41,749 nt of DNA from Actinomadura soli (GCF_005889715.1 NZ_VCKW01000047.1:1-41749); one strand, 5' to 3'. Counted from the first letter of the stretch, positions 19,253-26,768 are shown. Made by a program: numbers and translations. The notes: generated by a model not told the origin, from the sequence alone.

Positions 19253-20479
19253 ATGCCCGAGGAGACGTTCGTCATCGCAGGCGCCAGCCTGGCGGGTGCC
19301 AAGGCGGCGGAAACGCTCCGGGAGGAGGGCTTCACGGGCAGGCTGCTGCTGATCGGGGCCGAGATCGAGCGGCCCTACGAGCGGCCGCCGCTGTCCAAGG
19401 GCTTCCTCCTGGACAAGGAGCCGCGCGAGAAGGCCCACGTCCACGAGGCGGACTGGTACGAGAAGCACGACGTGGAGCTGCGGGTCGGCGTCTCCGTCGC
19501 CTCCATCGACCGGGACGCGCACCAGGTGCGCCTGTCCACCAAGGAGCCGATCGGCTACGACAAGCTGCTCCTGGCGACGGGCGCGTCCCCGAGACGGCTG
19601 GAAGTGCCCGGATCCAAGCTGCAGGGCATCCACTACCTGCGGACGATGGCCGACTCGGCGGCGCTGAAGCAGGCCCTCACGCACGGCGGGCGGCGCGTCG
19701 TCGTCGCCGGGGCGGGCTGGATCGGGCTGGAGACGGCCGCCGCCGCCCGCACCCACGGCAACGACGTGACGATCATCGAGCCGGAGCCGACGCCGCTGCA
19801 CGCCGCCATGGGCCCCGAACTCGGCGGCGTCTTCGCCGACCTGCACCGCGAGCACGGTGTCGACCTGCGGCTCGACCAGGGCGTCGCCGGATTCTGGGGC
19901 GCCGGGGCGGTGTCGGCCGTCGTCACCTCGGGCGGCGCCGAAGTGCCCGCCGACGTCGTGATCGTCGGCATCGGCGTGCGGCCCAACACCCGGCTCGCCG
20001 AGGAGGCCGGGCTCGACGTCTCCGACGGCATCCTCGTGGACGCCTCGCTGCGCACGTCCGACCCCGACATCTACGCGGCCGGGGACGTCGCCAACGCCTA
20101 CCACCCGCTGCTCGGCCGCCGGATCCGCGTCGAGCACTGGGCGAACGCCCTGAACGGCGGACCGGCCGCCGCCCGCGCCATGCTCGGCCAGGAGGTCTCC
20201 TACGACCGCGTCCCGTACTTCTTCAGCGACCAGTACGACCTCGGCATGGAGATGTCCGGCGTCGCGTCGCCGGGCGAGTACGACGAGGTCGTGTACCGCG
20301 GGGACGTCCCGGGCCGCGAGTTCATCGCGTTCTGGCTGTCCGGCGGCCGGGTCGTCGCCGGGATGAACGTCAACGTGTGGGACGTCACCGGGGACGTCCA
20401 GGCCCTGATCCGCTCCGGCCGCCCCGTGGACACCGCCCGCCTGACCGACCCCGGCGTCCCCCTGCCCGACCTGACCTGA
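19253..20479 (+). CDS. Ferredoxin-reductase-like FAD-dependent oxidoreductase
   Basis: A 408-residue flavoprotein. Order: FAD Rossmann motif (FVIAGASLAGAKAAETLREEG), the family stretch ERPYERPPLSKGFLL, LLLATGASPRRL, NAD(P) Rossmann motif VVVAGAGWIGLETAAAA, DIYAAGDVAN for the FAD second site, and a C-terminal reductase domain (YFFSDQYDLGMEMSG, WLSGGRVVAGMNVNVWDV). Such proteins pass electrons from NAD(P)H to ferredoxins, rubredoxins or Rieske proteins that feed cytochromes P450 or dioxygenases. No ferredoxin or oxygenase gene is next to it, so the partner is unknown. The ATG has a clear AGGAGG. Confidence 0.92.
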   Translation: MPEETFVIAGASLAGAKAAETLREEGFTGRLLLIGAEIERPYERPPLSKGFLLDKEPREKAHVHEADWYEKHDVELRVGVSVASIDRDAHQVRLSTKEPIGYDKLLLATGASPRRLEVPGSKLQGIHYLRTMADSAALKQALTHGGRRVVVAGAGWIGLETAAAARTHGNDVTIIEPEPTPLHAAMGPELGGVFADLHREHGVDLRLDQGVAGFWGAGAVSAVVTSGGAEVPADVVIVGIGVRPNTRLAEEAGLDVSDGILVDASLRTSDPDIYAAGDVANAYHPLLGRRIRVEHWANALNGGPAAARAMLGQEVSYDRVPYFFSDQYDLGMEMSGVASPGEYDEVVYRGDVPGREFIAFWLSGGRVVAGMNVNVWDVTGDVQALIRSGRPVDTARLTDPGVPLPDLT

Positions 20480-20505
20480 CACGCCCTCCCCGAAGCAGCG
20501 TCTTG

Positions 20506-20583
20506 GGCGGTGGTCCTGTTCTGAGGCGGTGATCCTGTTCTGGAGTGGTGGGTCCCGTTTCGGAGGCGGCGGGTCCCGTAAGG
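20506..20583 (+). repeat. Four imperfect 19-20 bp intergenic tandem repeats
   Basis: Between the reductase and the MFS gene, four units follow without gaps: GGCGGTGGTCCTGTTCTGA, GGCGGTGATCCTGTTCTGGA, GTGGTGGGTCCCGTTTCGGA and GGCGGCGGGTCCCGTAAGG. The common form is GGCGGTGGTCC(T/C)GTT. The array ends five bases before the -10 of the MFS promoter, so it overlaps where a -35 element should be. Confidence 0.6.
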
Positions 20584-20587
20584 CCCG

Positions 20588-20600
20588 TACAGTCGGCTAG
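20588..20600 (+). promoter_or_regulatory. -10 element of a leaderless MFS transcript
   Basis: TACAGT at 20588-20593 fits the TAnnnT form. Counting seven bases gives a start point at 20600, next to the GTG at 20601. There is no ribosome site, so a leaderless mRNA is expected. No -35 consensus is visible; the tandem repeats occupy that place. Confidence 0.5.
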
Positions 20601-21851
20601 GTGGTTACGGACAAGATCGCGACGCTCGGGCGGGCCCGGGTCGCCGTGACGCTGGCCTTCGTCGCGCACGGCCTGCTCGCGGCCGCCTGGGTCGCCCGCA
20701 TCCCGCAGATCAAGGAGCATCTCGGGCTGAGCGAAGGATCGATGGGCGTCGCCCTGCTGGGCGCGCCCATCGGCGTCGTGATCGCCGTGCGCTTCGCCGG
20801 ACGGATCGTCGCCTGCTGGGGCAGCCGGGCCACGACCATCGCCGCCGGGATCGTGTGCGCCGGGTCGCTGGTCCCGCTCGGCCTCGCCTGGAACATCGGC
20901 GCGCTGACCTGCTCCCTGCTGCTGATGGGCGCCTCGCTCGGCCTGATGGACGTGGCGATGAACGCCCAGGGGGTCGCCGTCGAACGCGGCTACGGGCGTC
21001 CGCTGATGTCCGGCCTGCACGGCTCGTACAGCATCGGGACGCTCGTGGCCGCGCTCATCGGCTCGGGCGCGGCGCAGGCGGACGTCCCCGTCCCGCTGCA
21101 CCTGACCGCCGCCGCCGTGGTCCTGGTGGCGCTCCTGGCCATCGGCTGCCGCGATCTCCTGGACCGCTCCGCCGACACCATCCCCGAGCCGCACGGCGAC
21201 GCATCCGAGGTTCCACCCTCGCGCTCCGCGACTCCCGCCCTGGCTTCTCGGGCCTTGTCCCGGTGGCTGCTGATCATGCTCGGGGTCATCGGGCTGTGCT
21301 CGTTCGTCGGCGAGGGCGCCATGGCCGACTGGAGCGCCATCTACCTGCGCGAAGACCTCGATACGGGCCCGGGCGTCGCCGGGCTCGGCTATGTCGGATG
21401 CGCCGTCGCGATGACGATCGGGCGGCTGGCCGGAGACCGGATCGTCGCGCGGTTCGGTCCCGTCCCTGTGCTGCGGACGGGGTCCCTGATCGCCGCGCTC
21501 GGCCTCGGACTCGGCCTCGTCGCCGGACACCCGCTCGCGGCCGTATGCGGCTTCACCCTGTTCGGCCTCGGCGTCGCGGTCGTCGCGCCCGTCACGTTCA
21601 GCGCTGCCGGGAACGTTCCCGGCGTGCCCGCCGCGGTCGGGATCTCCCGGGTCACCGGTGTCGGCTACCTGGGCCTGCTCGGCGGGCCGCCCGTCATCGG
21701 GTTCATCGCGCAGGGCGTGGGGCTCACGTGGGCGCTGGCCGTCCCCGTCGGGCTGGTCGGCCTCATCGTCCTGCTGGCACCGGCGACCGCCACGGCCGCG
21801 GCGGTCCCGTCCGCCGCCCCCTCCGAGCCGGCCGCCACGACCGAGAGTTGA
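20601..21851 (+). CDS. MFS transporter
   Basis: A 416-residue membrane protein with about twelve hydrophobic helices in two halves, joined by a polar loop at about residues 195-215 (DTIPEPHGDASEVPPSRSAT). The start VTDKIATLGRARVAVTLAFV leads into GLLAAAWVARIPQIKEHLGLSEGSMGVALL, and the middle has SLGLMDVAMNAQGV and GLHGSYSIGTLVAA. These features are typical of the YbjJ/FucP-like major facilitator group. The substrate cannot be inferred. It is predicted to be expressed from its own leaderless promoter. Confidence 0.88.
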   Translation: MVTDKIATLGRARVAVTLAFVAHGLLAAAWVARIPQIKEHLGLSEGSMGVALLGAPIGVVIAVRFAGRIVACWGSRATTIAAGIVCAGSLVPLGLAWNIGALTCSLLLMGASLGLMDVAMNAQGVAVERGYGRPLMSGLHGSYSIGTLVAALIGSGAAQADVPVPLHLTAAAVVLVALLAIGCRDLLDRSADTIPEPHGDASEVPPSRSATPALASRALSRWLLIMLGVIGLCSFVGEGAMADWSAIYLREDLDTGPGVAGLGYVGCAVAMTIGRLAGDRIVARFGPVPVLRTGSLIAALGLGLGLVAGHPLAAVCGFTLFGLGVAVVAPVTFSAAGNVPGVPAAVGISRVTGVGYLGLLGGPPVIGFIAQGVGLTWALAVPVGLVGLIVLLAPATATAAAVPSAAPSEPAATTES

Positions 21852-21886
21852 ACGACACGACGTGATCTTTTAGGTGGGTTGCACCG

Positions 21887-21913
21887 TTGGCATATGTCCT
21901 AGTCAGGTAAGGT
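21887..21913 (+). promoter_or_regulatory. Promoter of the gtrA-ECF41 cluster, leaderless
   Basis: TAAGGT at 21908-21913 is a TAnnnT -10 whose start point would be 21920, two bases before the GTG at 21922. TTGGCA (21887-21892) could be the -35, but its 15-base spacer is short. No ribosome site precedes the GTG. Confidence 0.45.
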
Positions 21914-21921
21914 CTGGGCGA

Positions 21922-22416
21922 GTGAGCACCATGCAGCGGTCAAGACCGGTCAAAACGGTCGCGTCCGCCCCGGCGTACCGGGCATTCCTCCGTGGCAGGC
22001 TTCTCATCCGTGGCAAGTTCCTGAGCGAACTGCTCAGCTTCGGCTTCGTCGGCGTCGTCGGCACCCTGATCATGATCTTCGGCGCCAACCTGATGCGCGC
22101 CTGGCTCGGCGGCAGCCCCGTCACGAGCGTCGTCGTGCCGACCGTGGTGTCCACACTGGCGTCCTACCTGCTCAACCGGTACTGGGTGTTCCGCCACCGC
22201 GACAGCGACGGCTCCGGCCGCGAGGTCGCGATCTTCTTCGCGCTGAACGGCGTCGGACTGCTCATCCAGGTGCTGTGCACCGGCTTCACCTACTACACCC
22301 TCGGACTGCACGGCGGCATCGCCTACAACGGCGGGCTGCTGGCGGGCGTCGCCCTCGGCGCGGCGTTCCGCTACTGGTCGTACAAGAAATGGGTGTTCAC
22401 CCCAGCCGCCGCATGA
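21922..22416 (+). CDS. GtrA-family membrane protein
   Basis: A 164-residue protein with four predicted helices: FGFVGVVGTLIMIFGANLM, VVVPTVVSTLASYLLNRYWVF, VAIFFALNGVGLLIQVLCTGF and AYNGGLLAGVALGAAFRYWSY. The motifs SYLLNRYWVFR and RYWSYKKWVF are the GtrA hallmarks. GtrA proteins are thought to move lipid-linked sugars across the membrane for wall polysaccharide decoration. GTG at 21922 is chosen because the -10 element TAAGGT lies just upstream; earlier codons would precede the transcript. Its TGA overlaps the ATG of the following miniprotein, implying coupled translation. Confidence 0.88.
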   Translation: MSTMQRSRPVKTVASAPAYRAFLRGRLLIRGKFLSELLSFGFVGVVGTLIMIFGANLMRAWLGGSPVTSVVVPTVVSTLASYLLNRYWVFRHRDSDGSGREVAIFFALNGVGLLIQVLCTGFTYYTLGLHGGIAYNGGLLAGVALGAAFRYWSYKKWVFTPAAA

Positions 22417-22607
22417 CCCCGACCACCCCGACCACCACCGGCTCGCGCGCTCACGGCCTGCGCGTTCACGGCCAGTGCGCTCACGGCCTGCGCGTTCACG
22501 GCCAGTGCGTTCACGGCTCGCGCGGTGTGCTCACCGGCGCCATGATCGCCGTCATCATCGTGATCATCGGTGCCCGGGCCGACGCGGCCACCGCCGGATC
22601 CGGATGA
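22413..22607 (+). CDS. 64-residue repeat-bearing membrane miniprotein
   Basis: ATG overlaps the gtrA stop (ATGA), and its own TGA overlaps the ATG of the sigma factor (ATGA), so it sits as a coupled gene between them. The sequence has a Thr/Pro head, then two exact copies of AHGLRVHGQC (residues 13-32) plus VHGSR, then one hydrophobic helix (VLTGAMIAVIIVIIG). His and Cys recur as HGQC. I recognise no family. The double ATGA overlap is the best evidence that it is real. The repeat could alternatively mark a slipped spacer that happens to stay open. Confidence 0.5.
   Translation: MTPTTPTTTGSRAHGLRVHGQCAHGLRVHGQCVHGSRGVLTGAMIAVIIVIIGARADAATAGSG
22449..22523 (+). repeat. Five 15-bp tandem repeats inside the miniprotein gene
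   Basis: Two identical 30-bp units (22449-22478 and 22479-22508), each made of two related 15-mers (GCTCACGGCCTGCGC and GTTCACGGCCAGTGC), are followed by GTTCACGGCTCGCGC. Exact identity including silent positions shows recent duplication. Unit length keeps the reading frame. Confidence 0.85.
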
Positions 22608-23503
22608 CCCGCCTCGACGACGAGTGGCCCGCACACCGTCCCGCCGTGTTCGGCGCCGCTTACCGCATCACCGGAAGCGTCGCCGACGCCGAGGACATCG
22701 TCCAGGATGTGTGGATCCGCGCCCACGCCCGCGATACTTCGCGCGGCGAGGCCACGAACGATGGCGGATCACTCGACCACGTCCGTGACCTGCGGGCCTG
22801 GATGATCACCGTGGCGGCGCGCCGCGCCTACGACGTCCTCGGCTCCGCCCGCGCCCGCCGCGTCGACTACGTCGGCTCGTGGCTGCCCGAACCTCTGCTG
22901 ACCGGCCCGGACGCCGCTGAGCCCGTCCTCATGGACGAGACGGCCGGCACCGCGATGCTCCTGGTCATGGAGGAGCTGTCACCGCCAGAACGCGTCGCCT
23001 TCGTCCTGCATCGGGCGTTCGACGTTCCGTACGAGCAGATCGCGGACGTCCTCGGCAAGACGCCCGCCGCCTGCCGTCAGCTCGCCTCCCGCGCCCGGCG
23101 CAAGGTCGCCGCCGCGCTGCCGCACCGTCCCGTCCCGGCGGCGGAGCGGGAGAAGGTCCTGGCGGCGTTCCGCTCCGCCTACGAGCGGCGCGACGAGGCC
23201 GCACTCTTGGAACTGCTGGCCCCGGACGCGACCTACACCACCGACGGCGGCGGCCGCGTCTTCGCCGCCCGCAAGATCATCGCAGGCGCCGGACGAATCG
23301 TCACCGCACTGCTCAGAGTCAGCGCCCGCACGGAGAAGCGGCTCGCGCCCGCTCAGATCAATGGCCGCCTCGAATTCCTCGTATACCAAGACGACCACCT
23401 GACCGCCGTGGACACAGTAGAAGTGGCGAACGGCCGCATCACCGCCTACCGCCGAGTCCTGAACCCAGAAAAACTGACCCCACTAACCAAGTACCTCCCC
23501 TGA
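22604..23503 (+). CDS. ECF41-type RNA polymerase sigma factor
   Basis: A 299-residue sigma factor. Sigma-2 region: RPAVFGAAYRITGSVADAED, DVWIRA, LRAWMITVAARRAYDVL. Linker: DYVGSWLPEPLL, characteristic of ECF41. Sigma-4 region: LSPPERVAFVLHRAFDVPYE, then CRQLASRARRKV. A C-terminal SnoaL-like domain (residues about 190-285) ends with NPEKL (287-291), matching the ECF41 NPDKL motif. In ECF41 this C-terminal domain controls the sigma factor in place of a separate anti-sigma. The usual partner, a carboxymuconolactone decarboxylase/oxidoreductase/epimerase gene, is not seen next to it. The upstream overlap links it to the miniprotein and GtrA. Confidence 0.9.
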   Translation: MTRLDDEWPAHRPAVFGAAYRITGSVADAEDIVQDVWIRAHARDTSRGEATNDGGSLDHVRDLRAWMITVAARRAYDVLGSARARRVDYVGSWLPEPLLTGPDAAEPVLMDETAGTAMLLVMEELSPPERVAFVLHRAFDVPYEQIADVLGKTPAACRQLASRARRKVAAALPHRPVPAAEREKVLAAFRSAYERRDEAALLELLAPDATYTTDGGGRVFAARKIIAGAGRIVTALLRVSARTEKRLAPAQINGRLEFLVYQDDHLTAVDTVEVANGRITAYRRVLNPEKLTPLTKYLP

Positions 23504-23877
23504 CCACAGCCCTACTCAGGTAAAGCGCGGCTCAGATCACCCTGCCGCCCAGACCTCACCTGGCGGACAACGGCACGAGGTGGGTGTCTGCGCCCGCTGG
23601 TGCTGGTCCTATGTTGATCTGCCGCACGCCCACCTACGAAAAGTGCCAGGCTCAGGCCGCTCGGTGGATGATCCCGGTGTTGATCGGCTACGAGACCGCT
23701 GTCGTGGGCGTTTCCAGCATTGGCAGATCGAGTAGTCCGGGGATGGAGAGGTAGCGGGCACTCGTAGATCTCGGCCCCATATGATCATGTCTTCCATACG
23801 GCTGCGGGTTCTGCGTTGACGTGCACCGCATGGATGCGCGAACGGCTCGGTGAGCCCGAGGAGCCTGCCTGGAAAGT
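23504..23877. other. Gene-free interval after the ECF41 gene
   Basis: These 374 bases hold no convincing gene. On the minus strand a 30-codon frame near 23702-23791 (MGPRSTSARYLSIPGLLDLP and ten more) and a shorter one reading VRQINIGPAPAGADTHLVPL near 23560-23630 look protein-like but have no start context or neighbours. They may be remains of decayed genes. No terminator hairpin of note and no repeat were seen. Confidence 0.4.
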
Positions 23878-24747
23878 TCAGCGCCCTGAAGGGACGATCT
23901 TCTCGGTCTGGGTCAGGGCTTCGCCCAGGATGCCCGCCAGGTCCTGCCCGGTGCCCTGTGTGAAGATCGCATGGTCGATGCCACGCTCTGCGAGACGTCC
24001 GATCGTGTCCACGGCGGCGTCGACTGAGGGCGGGCTGCTGAAGTAGCTCAAGGAGGTCTTCTCGATCTCGGCGTAGTCGCGTCCCTCACGCTCGCAGTGC
24101 TCACGCAGAACGTCCAACTTGCGGGGCAGTTCTTCGCTGTCGAAGAGGTTGCAGGCGTCGGCATATCTGGCGACGAACCGCAGCGTCTTCTTCTCTCCGC
24201 CTCCACCGATCAGGATCGGCGGATGGGGACTCCTGAGCGCGGGCGGTGAATTCAGTGGCCGCTCCAATGTGAAATGTTCGCCCTCGAACGCTGATTCGTC
24301 ACCTTTCCACATCTGGTGAGCGATCTTCAGCGTTTCCTCCAGCTTTTCGAACCTCTCCGACGTCGGCGGGAAGCGAACGCCGAGCCCTCTCGACTCGTCC
24401 TCATTCCAGGCGGCCCCGATGCCCAGCCATGCGCGTCCGCCGGACAGCACGTCCAATGTCGTCACCGTCTTGATGAGAATGCCGGGGTGCCGATAGGTGA
24501 CGCCGGTGACCATCGTGCCGAGCGTGATCTGCTCCGTCAGTGCGGCCGCGTACGCAAGTGCGGAGTAGCCCTCCAGCATCGGTTCCTCCGGCGGACCGAC
24601 CACGCCGATTTGGAAGAAGTGGTCCATAACCCACAGCGAGTGCAGTCCAGCCTGGTCGGCCTCCCTCGCCATACGGCCGAACGTCGGACCGATCTGCTCA
24701 GGTCCGCCGGGGAAGGTGAAGCTCGGAATCTGGAGTCCAATGCGCAT
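23878..24747 (-). CDS. LLM-class F420-dependent oxidoreductase
   Basis: A 289-residue luciferase-like TIM-barrel enzyme. It begins MRIGLQIPSFTFPGGPEQIG, then has HSLWVMDHFFQI, QITLGTMVTGVTYRHPGILI, VLSGGRAWLGIGAAWNEDES, PPILIGGGGEKKTLRFVARY and DACNLF. These are hallmarks of F420-dependent TIGR03560-like reductases common in actinobacteria. F420 use is inferred from the family. AAAGG precedes the ATG. A MerR-type promoter sits 50 bases upstream. Codon use is less GC-biased than in the flanking genes, which may indicate transfer. Confidence 0.88.
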   Translation of the reverse strand: MRIGLQIPSFTFPGGPEQIGPTFGRMAREADQAGLHSLWVMDHFFQIGVVGPPEEPMLEGYSALAYAAALTEQITLGTMVTGVTYRHPGILIKTVTTLDVLSGGRAWLGIGAAWNEDESRGLGVRFPPTSERFEKLEETLKIAHQMWKGDESAFEGEHFTLERPLNSPPALRSPHPPILIGGGGEKKTLRFVARYADACNLFDSEELPRKLDVLREHCEREGRDYAEIEKTSLSYFSSPPSVDAAVDTIGRLAERGIDHAIFTQGTGQDLAGILGEALTQTEKIVPSGR

Positions 24748-24800
24748 GACTGACCTTTCTCATTCGCCGTGTTCCTGCAGGCTTGTCGATGTCGCGTCTT

Positions 24801-24831
24801 ACTCTGCGACCTGGAGCGCGCTCCAGGTCAA
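24801..24831 (-). promoter_or_regulatory. MerR-type promoter of the LLM oxidoreductase gene
   Basis: On the minus strand TTGACC (24826-24831) and CAGAGT (24801-24806) are separated by 19 bases, the overlong spacer typical of promoters activated by MerR proteins. The spacer is centred on a perfect 22-bp palindrome (24808-24829) with half-site GACCTGGAGCG. The predicted start is about 24794, giving a 47-base leader to the ATG. No MerR gene is found beside it. Confidence 0.75.
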
Positions 24832-25397
24832 GGGCCGTTCGCGAACTGGCGCCCTGGCCTCACGGCATACCCGCCTGGAGCTGTCCAAGCGCATGCCTCC
24901 GGAACACGTGCGCGACTCCAGTGACCTGTTTGCCATCGGCGACCACCCGGCTAGCTCGACCTCCACATCATCGGTGGCGGATAGGCGTGGCACGCTTGCT
25001 GTGAGCCGTACTTTCATGCCCGGTGGGATAGATATCGGCCTGGGCCGGACAGCCTGGCGCTGAGGAGCTTCAGTGATGAGCACAAAATGCTTGCGGCCTG
25101 GATTTTCGGCTGAATCAGAATGCCGGACGGCAGGTTCGTCGTTCGTCGTTCGTCGTTCGTGGTGGGGGTGGCGCTGCGTACGGGGCACAGCTTTCGTCGG
25201 GCAGGCTCCGCCTGCCCCCGCCCGACGCGCCGCCCCCACCCTCCAGCTCAGTAACCAAACTGCCTCAAACCGACTCAAAAACGACCACCCAACGATCCAC
25301 ATTCTTTATAATTTGGTTCTGACTGAGCTTGACTTCGACTATCTTACCGGTGACAAAAGACAGGCTTTTTGAGCGCGCAGGCACTCTGAGTTTTCGA
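24832..25397. other. Gene-poor interval with short repeats and a hairpin
   Basis: No convincing gene. The open frames here lack coding character. 25135-25160 holds three and a half copies of the 7-mer TTCGTCG. 25195-25227 holds competing hairpins: GGGCAGGC-TCC-GCCTGCCC (25199-25217) within CGTCGGGC...GCCCGACG. 25255-25400 turns unusually AT-rich (CATTCTTTATAATTTGG and neighbours) and leads to the HNH gene. A minus-strand frame near 24900-25060 (ATDDVEVELAGWSPMANRSL) looks protein-like but unplaced. Confidence 0.5.
25199..25217. terminator. Short-loop hairpin, terminator or repeat element
   Basis: GGGCAGGC, loop TCC, GCCTGCCC form a perfect 8-bp stem. Such GGCAGGCTCCGCCTGCC elements recur in actinobacterial genomes as dispersed intergenic hairpins. 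No adjacent gene ends here, so a repeat element is as likely as a terminator. Confidence 0.35.
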
Positions 25398-25410
25398 TAC
25401 TATTGGTTTA
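25398..25410 (+). promoter_or_regulatory. -10 element of the leaderless HNH gene
   Basis: TACTAT (25398-25403) fits TAnnnT well. Counting seven bases gives a start point at 25410, exactly the A of the ATG. The upstream DNA is AT-rich. A -35 is not clear; TTGAGC at 25369-25374 is 23 bases away. Confidence 0.6.
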
Positions 25411-26660
25411 TGAGTTCGGTATCGGTCGATCTTCACTCGGCATCCACCAGGGAATTGGTGGACGCCGTCGCGGTGATCGCCCGCGAACTCGCCGAACGCG
25501 ACGCACCCGACTCCGCCGCCGCCTGCATGGAACTCACCGAAACCCTCGCACGCGCCTCCGACCAACAGGAGAGCGCCCTCGCCGCGATGATCGCACGGGT
25601 GGACGCCTCCGGCGAGATGCGCCGCTGGGGTCTGCCGTCCACCCAAGCCTGGCTGCGGTCGCGGCTGGGGATGCGCGAGACCCGGGCCCGCGAACGGGTC
25701 ACCCTGGCCCGGCAACGGCACCGGCTCCCACGGGTCACCAAGCTGCTCGCCGCCGGGGAGCTGTCCTACGGGTACGCCTCCACCATCGCCGACGCCATCG
25801 CCCGGCTCCACGACCAGGACTGCGCGGCTGCCGAGAACGTGCTGCTCGACATGGTCGACCAAGGATTCTCCGCCGGGAAACTCGCCTCGTTCGGCCGCCG
25901 CATCCGCGACGTCATCGCCGAACGGGACGGCACCGAAACAGCAGACCAAGACTCCCAGCGGGGTTATGAGCGATCCTGGATCACCTCCACCCGCTCCCTG
26001 GACGGCGGCCGCTATGTGAAGGGCTGGCTCAACGCCGAAGACGCCGCCGTATGGGACGGGACCCTCGGACCACTGGCCAAACCCGCCGGAACCGACGACC
26101 ACCGCGACCTCCCCGAACGCACAGCCGCAGCACTCATCAGCGCGCTGGCCCACGGGCACCGGGCCACCAAGGTCACCCTCGTCATCGACCTGGACACCCT
26201 CACCGGCGGCACCGCACCCGCCCGGCTGACCGACGGAACCCCGATCCCAGCCGCACACGCCCGCCGGATCGCACTGAACGCCGGAGTCTCACCGCTGATC
26301 CTCGGGCGGGGCAGCATCCCGCTCTACCTCGGCCGCCGTGTCCGGTTCGCGACGGCCGCGCAACGCCAGGTCCTCGAAACCCTCTACCCGACCTGCGCCG
26401 TCCAAGGCTGCGAAGTCCCCGGCACCCTGTGCGAAATCGACCACGTCCAAGGATGGGTCCTCGGCGCACCCACCGACATCGACCAACTCGCACTGTGCTG
26501 CGGATGGCACAACCGCTTCAAACACACCAACCCCGACCAGATCCACATCAGCCACGGCAGCACCGGACGCTACGTCTACCGCGTCCTGCCACCACCCGAC
26601 ACCCGCACCATCGACATTCACGGCCCACCCCCCGACGAGATCGGTTGGGCCGCCGCCTGA
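25410..26660 (+). CDS. DUF222/13E12-family HNH endonuclease-like protein
   Basis: A 416-residue protein of the actinobacterial DUF222 + HNH family. The helical DUF222 part covers residues 10-300 (STQAWLRSRLGMRETRARER, GELSYGYASTIADAI, ERTAAALISALAHG). It is followed by LYLGRRVRFATAAQRQVLET and the HNH finger: Cys329, Cys334, CEIDHVQGW (Asp344-His345), TDIDQLALCCGWHNRFKH (Cys363, His367). The central Asn of HNH, normally in DNL, is Gln359 here, which could impair nicking. ATG at 25410 coincides with the predicted transcription start. The family is often multicopy and mobile-like in this phylum. Its role is unknown. Confidence 0.85.
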   Translation: MSSVSVDLHSASTRELVDAVAVIARELAERDAPDSAAACMELTETLARASDQQESALAAMIARVDASGEMRRWGLPSTQAWLRSRLGMRETRARERVTLARQRHRLPRVTKLLAAGELSYGYASTIADAIARLHDQDCAAAENVLLDMVDQGFSAGKLASFGRRIRDVIAERDGTETADQDSQRGYERSWITSTRSLDGGRYVKGWLNAEDAAVWDGTLGPLAKPAGTDDHRDLPERTAAALISALAHGHRATKVTLVIDLDTLTGGTAPARLTDGTPIPAAHARRIALNAGVSPLILGRGSIPLYLGRRVRFATAAQRQVLETLYPTCAVQGCEVPGTLCEIDHVQGWVLGAPTDIDQLALCCGWHNRFKHTNPDQIHISHGSTGRYVYRVLPPPDTRTIDIHGPPPDEIGWAAA

Positions 26661-26768
26661 GGAGCGGCCACTCTTCTCCAGCCGCCAAGAGATCGGCTAC
26701 AGAGATCACCTTCCTTAGCCAGTGCTCTGGACTGGGGCTGACAGAAGGCCACGGAAGTACACAAGGGT

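Noticed and set aside
22413..22607. Miniprotein as a classical zinc-binding anti-sigma factor
   Set aside because: It has HxxC pairs but not the HxxxCxxC motif, and ECF41 factors normally lack anti-sigma partners; kept only as a hypothesis.
25073..25372. 99-codon plus-strand open frame before the HNH gene
   Set aside because: It runs through the TTCGTCG repeat, the hairpin and the AT-rich patch, with no ribosome site or protein-like pattern.
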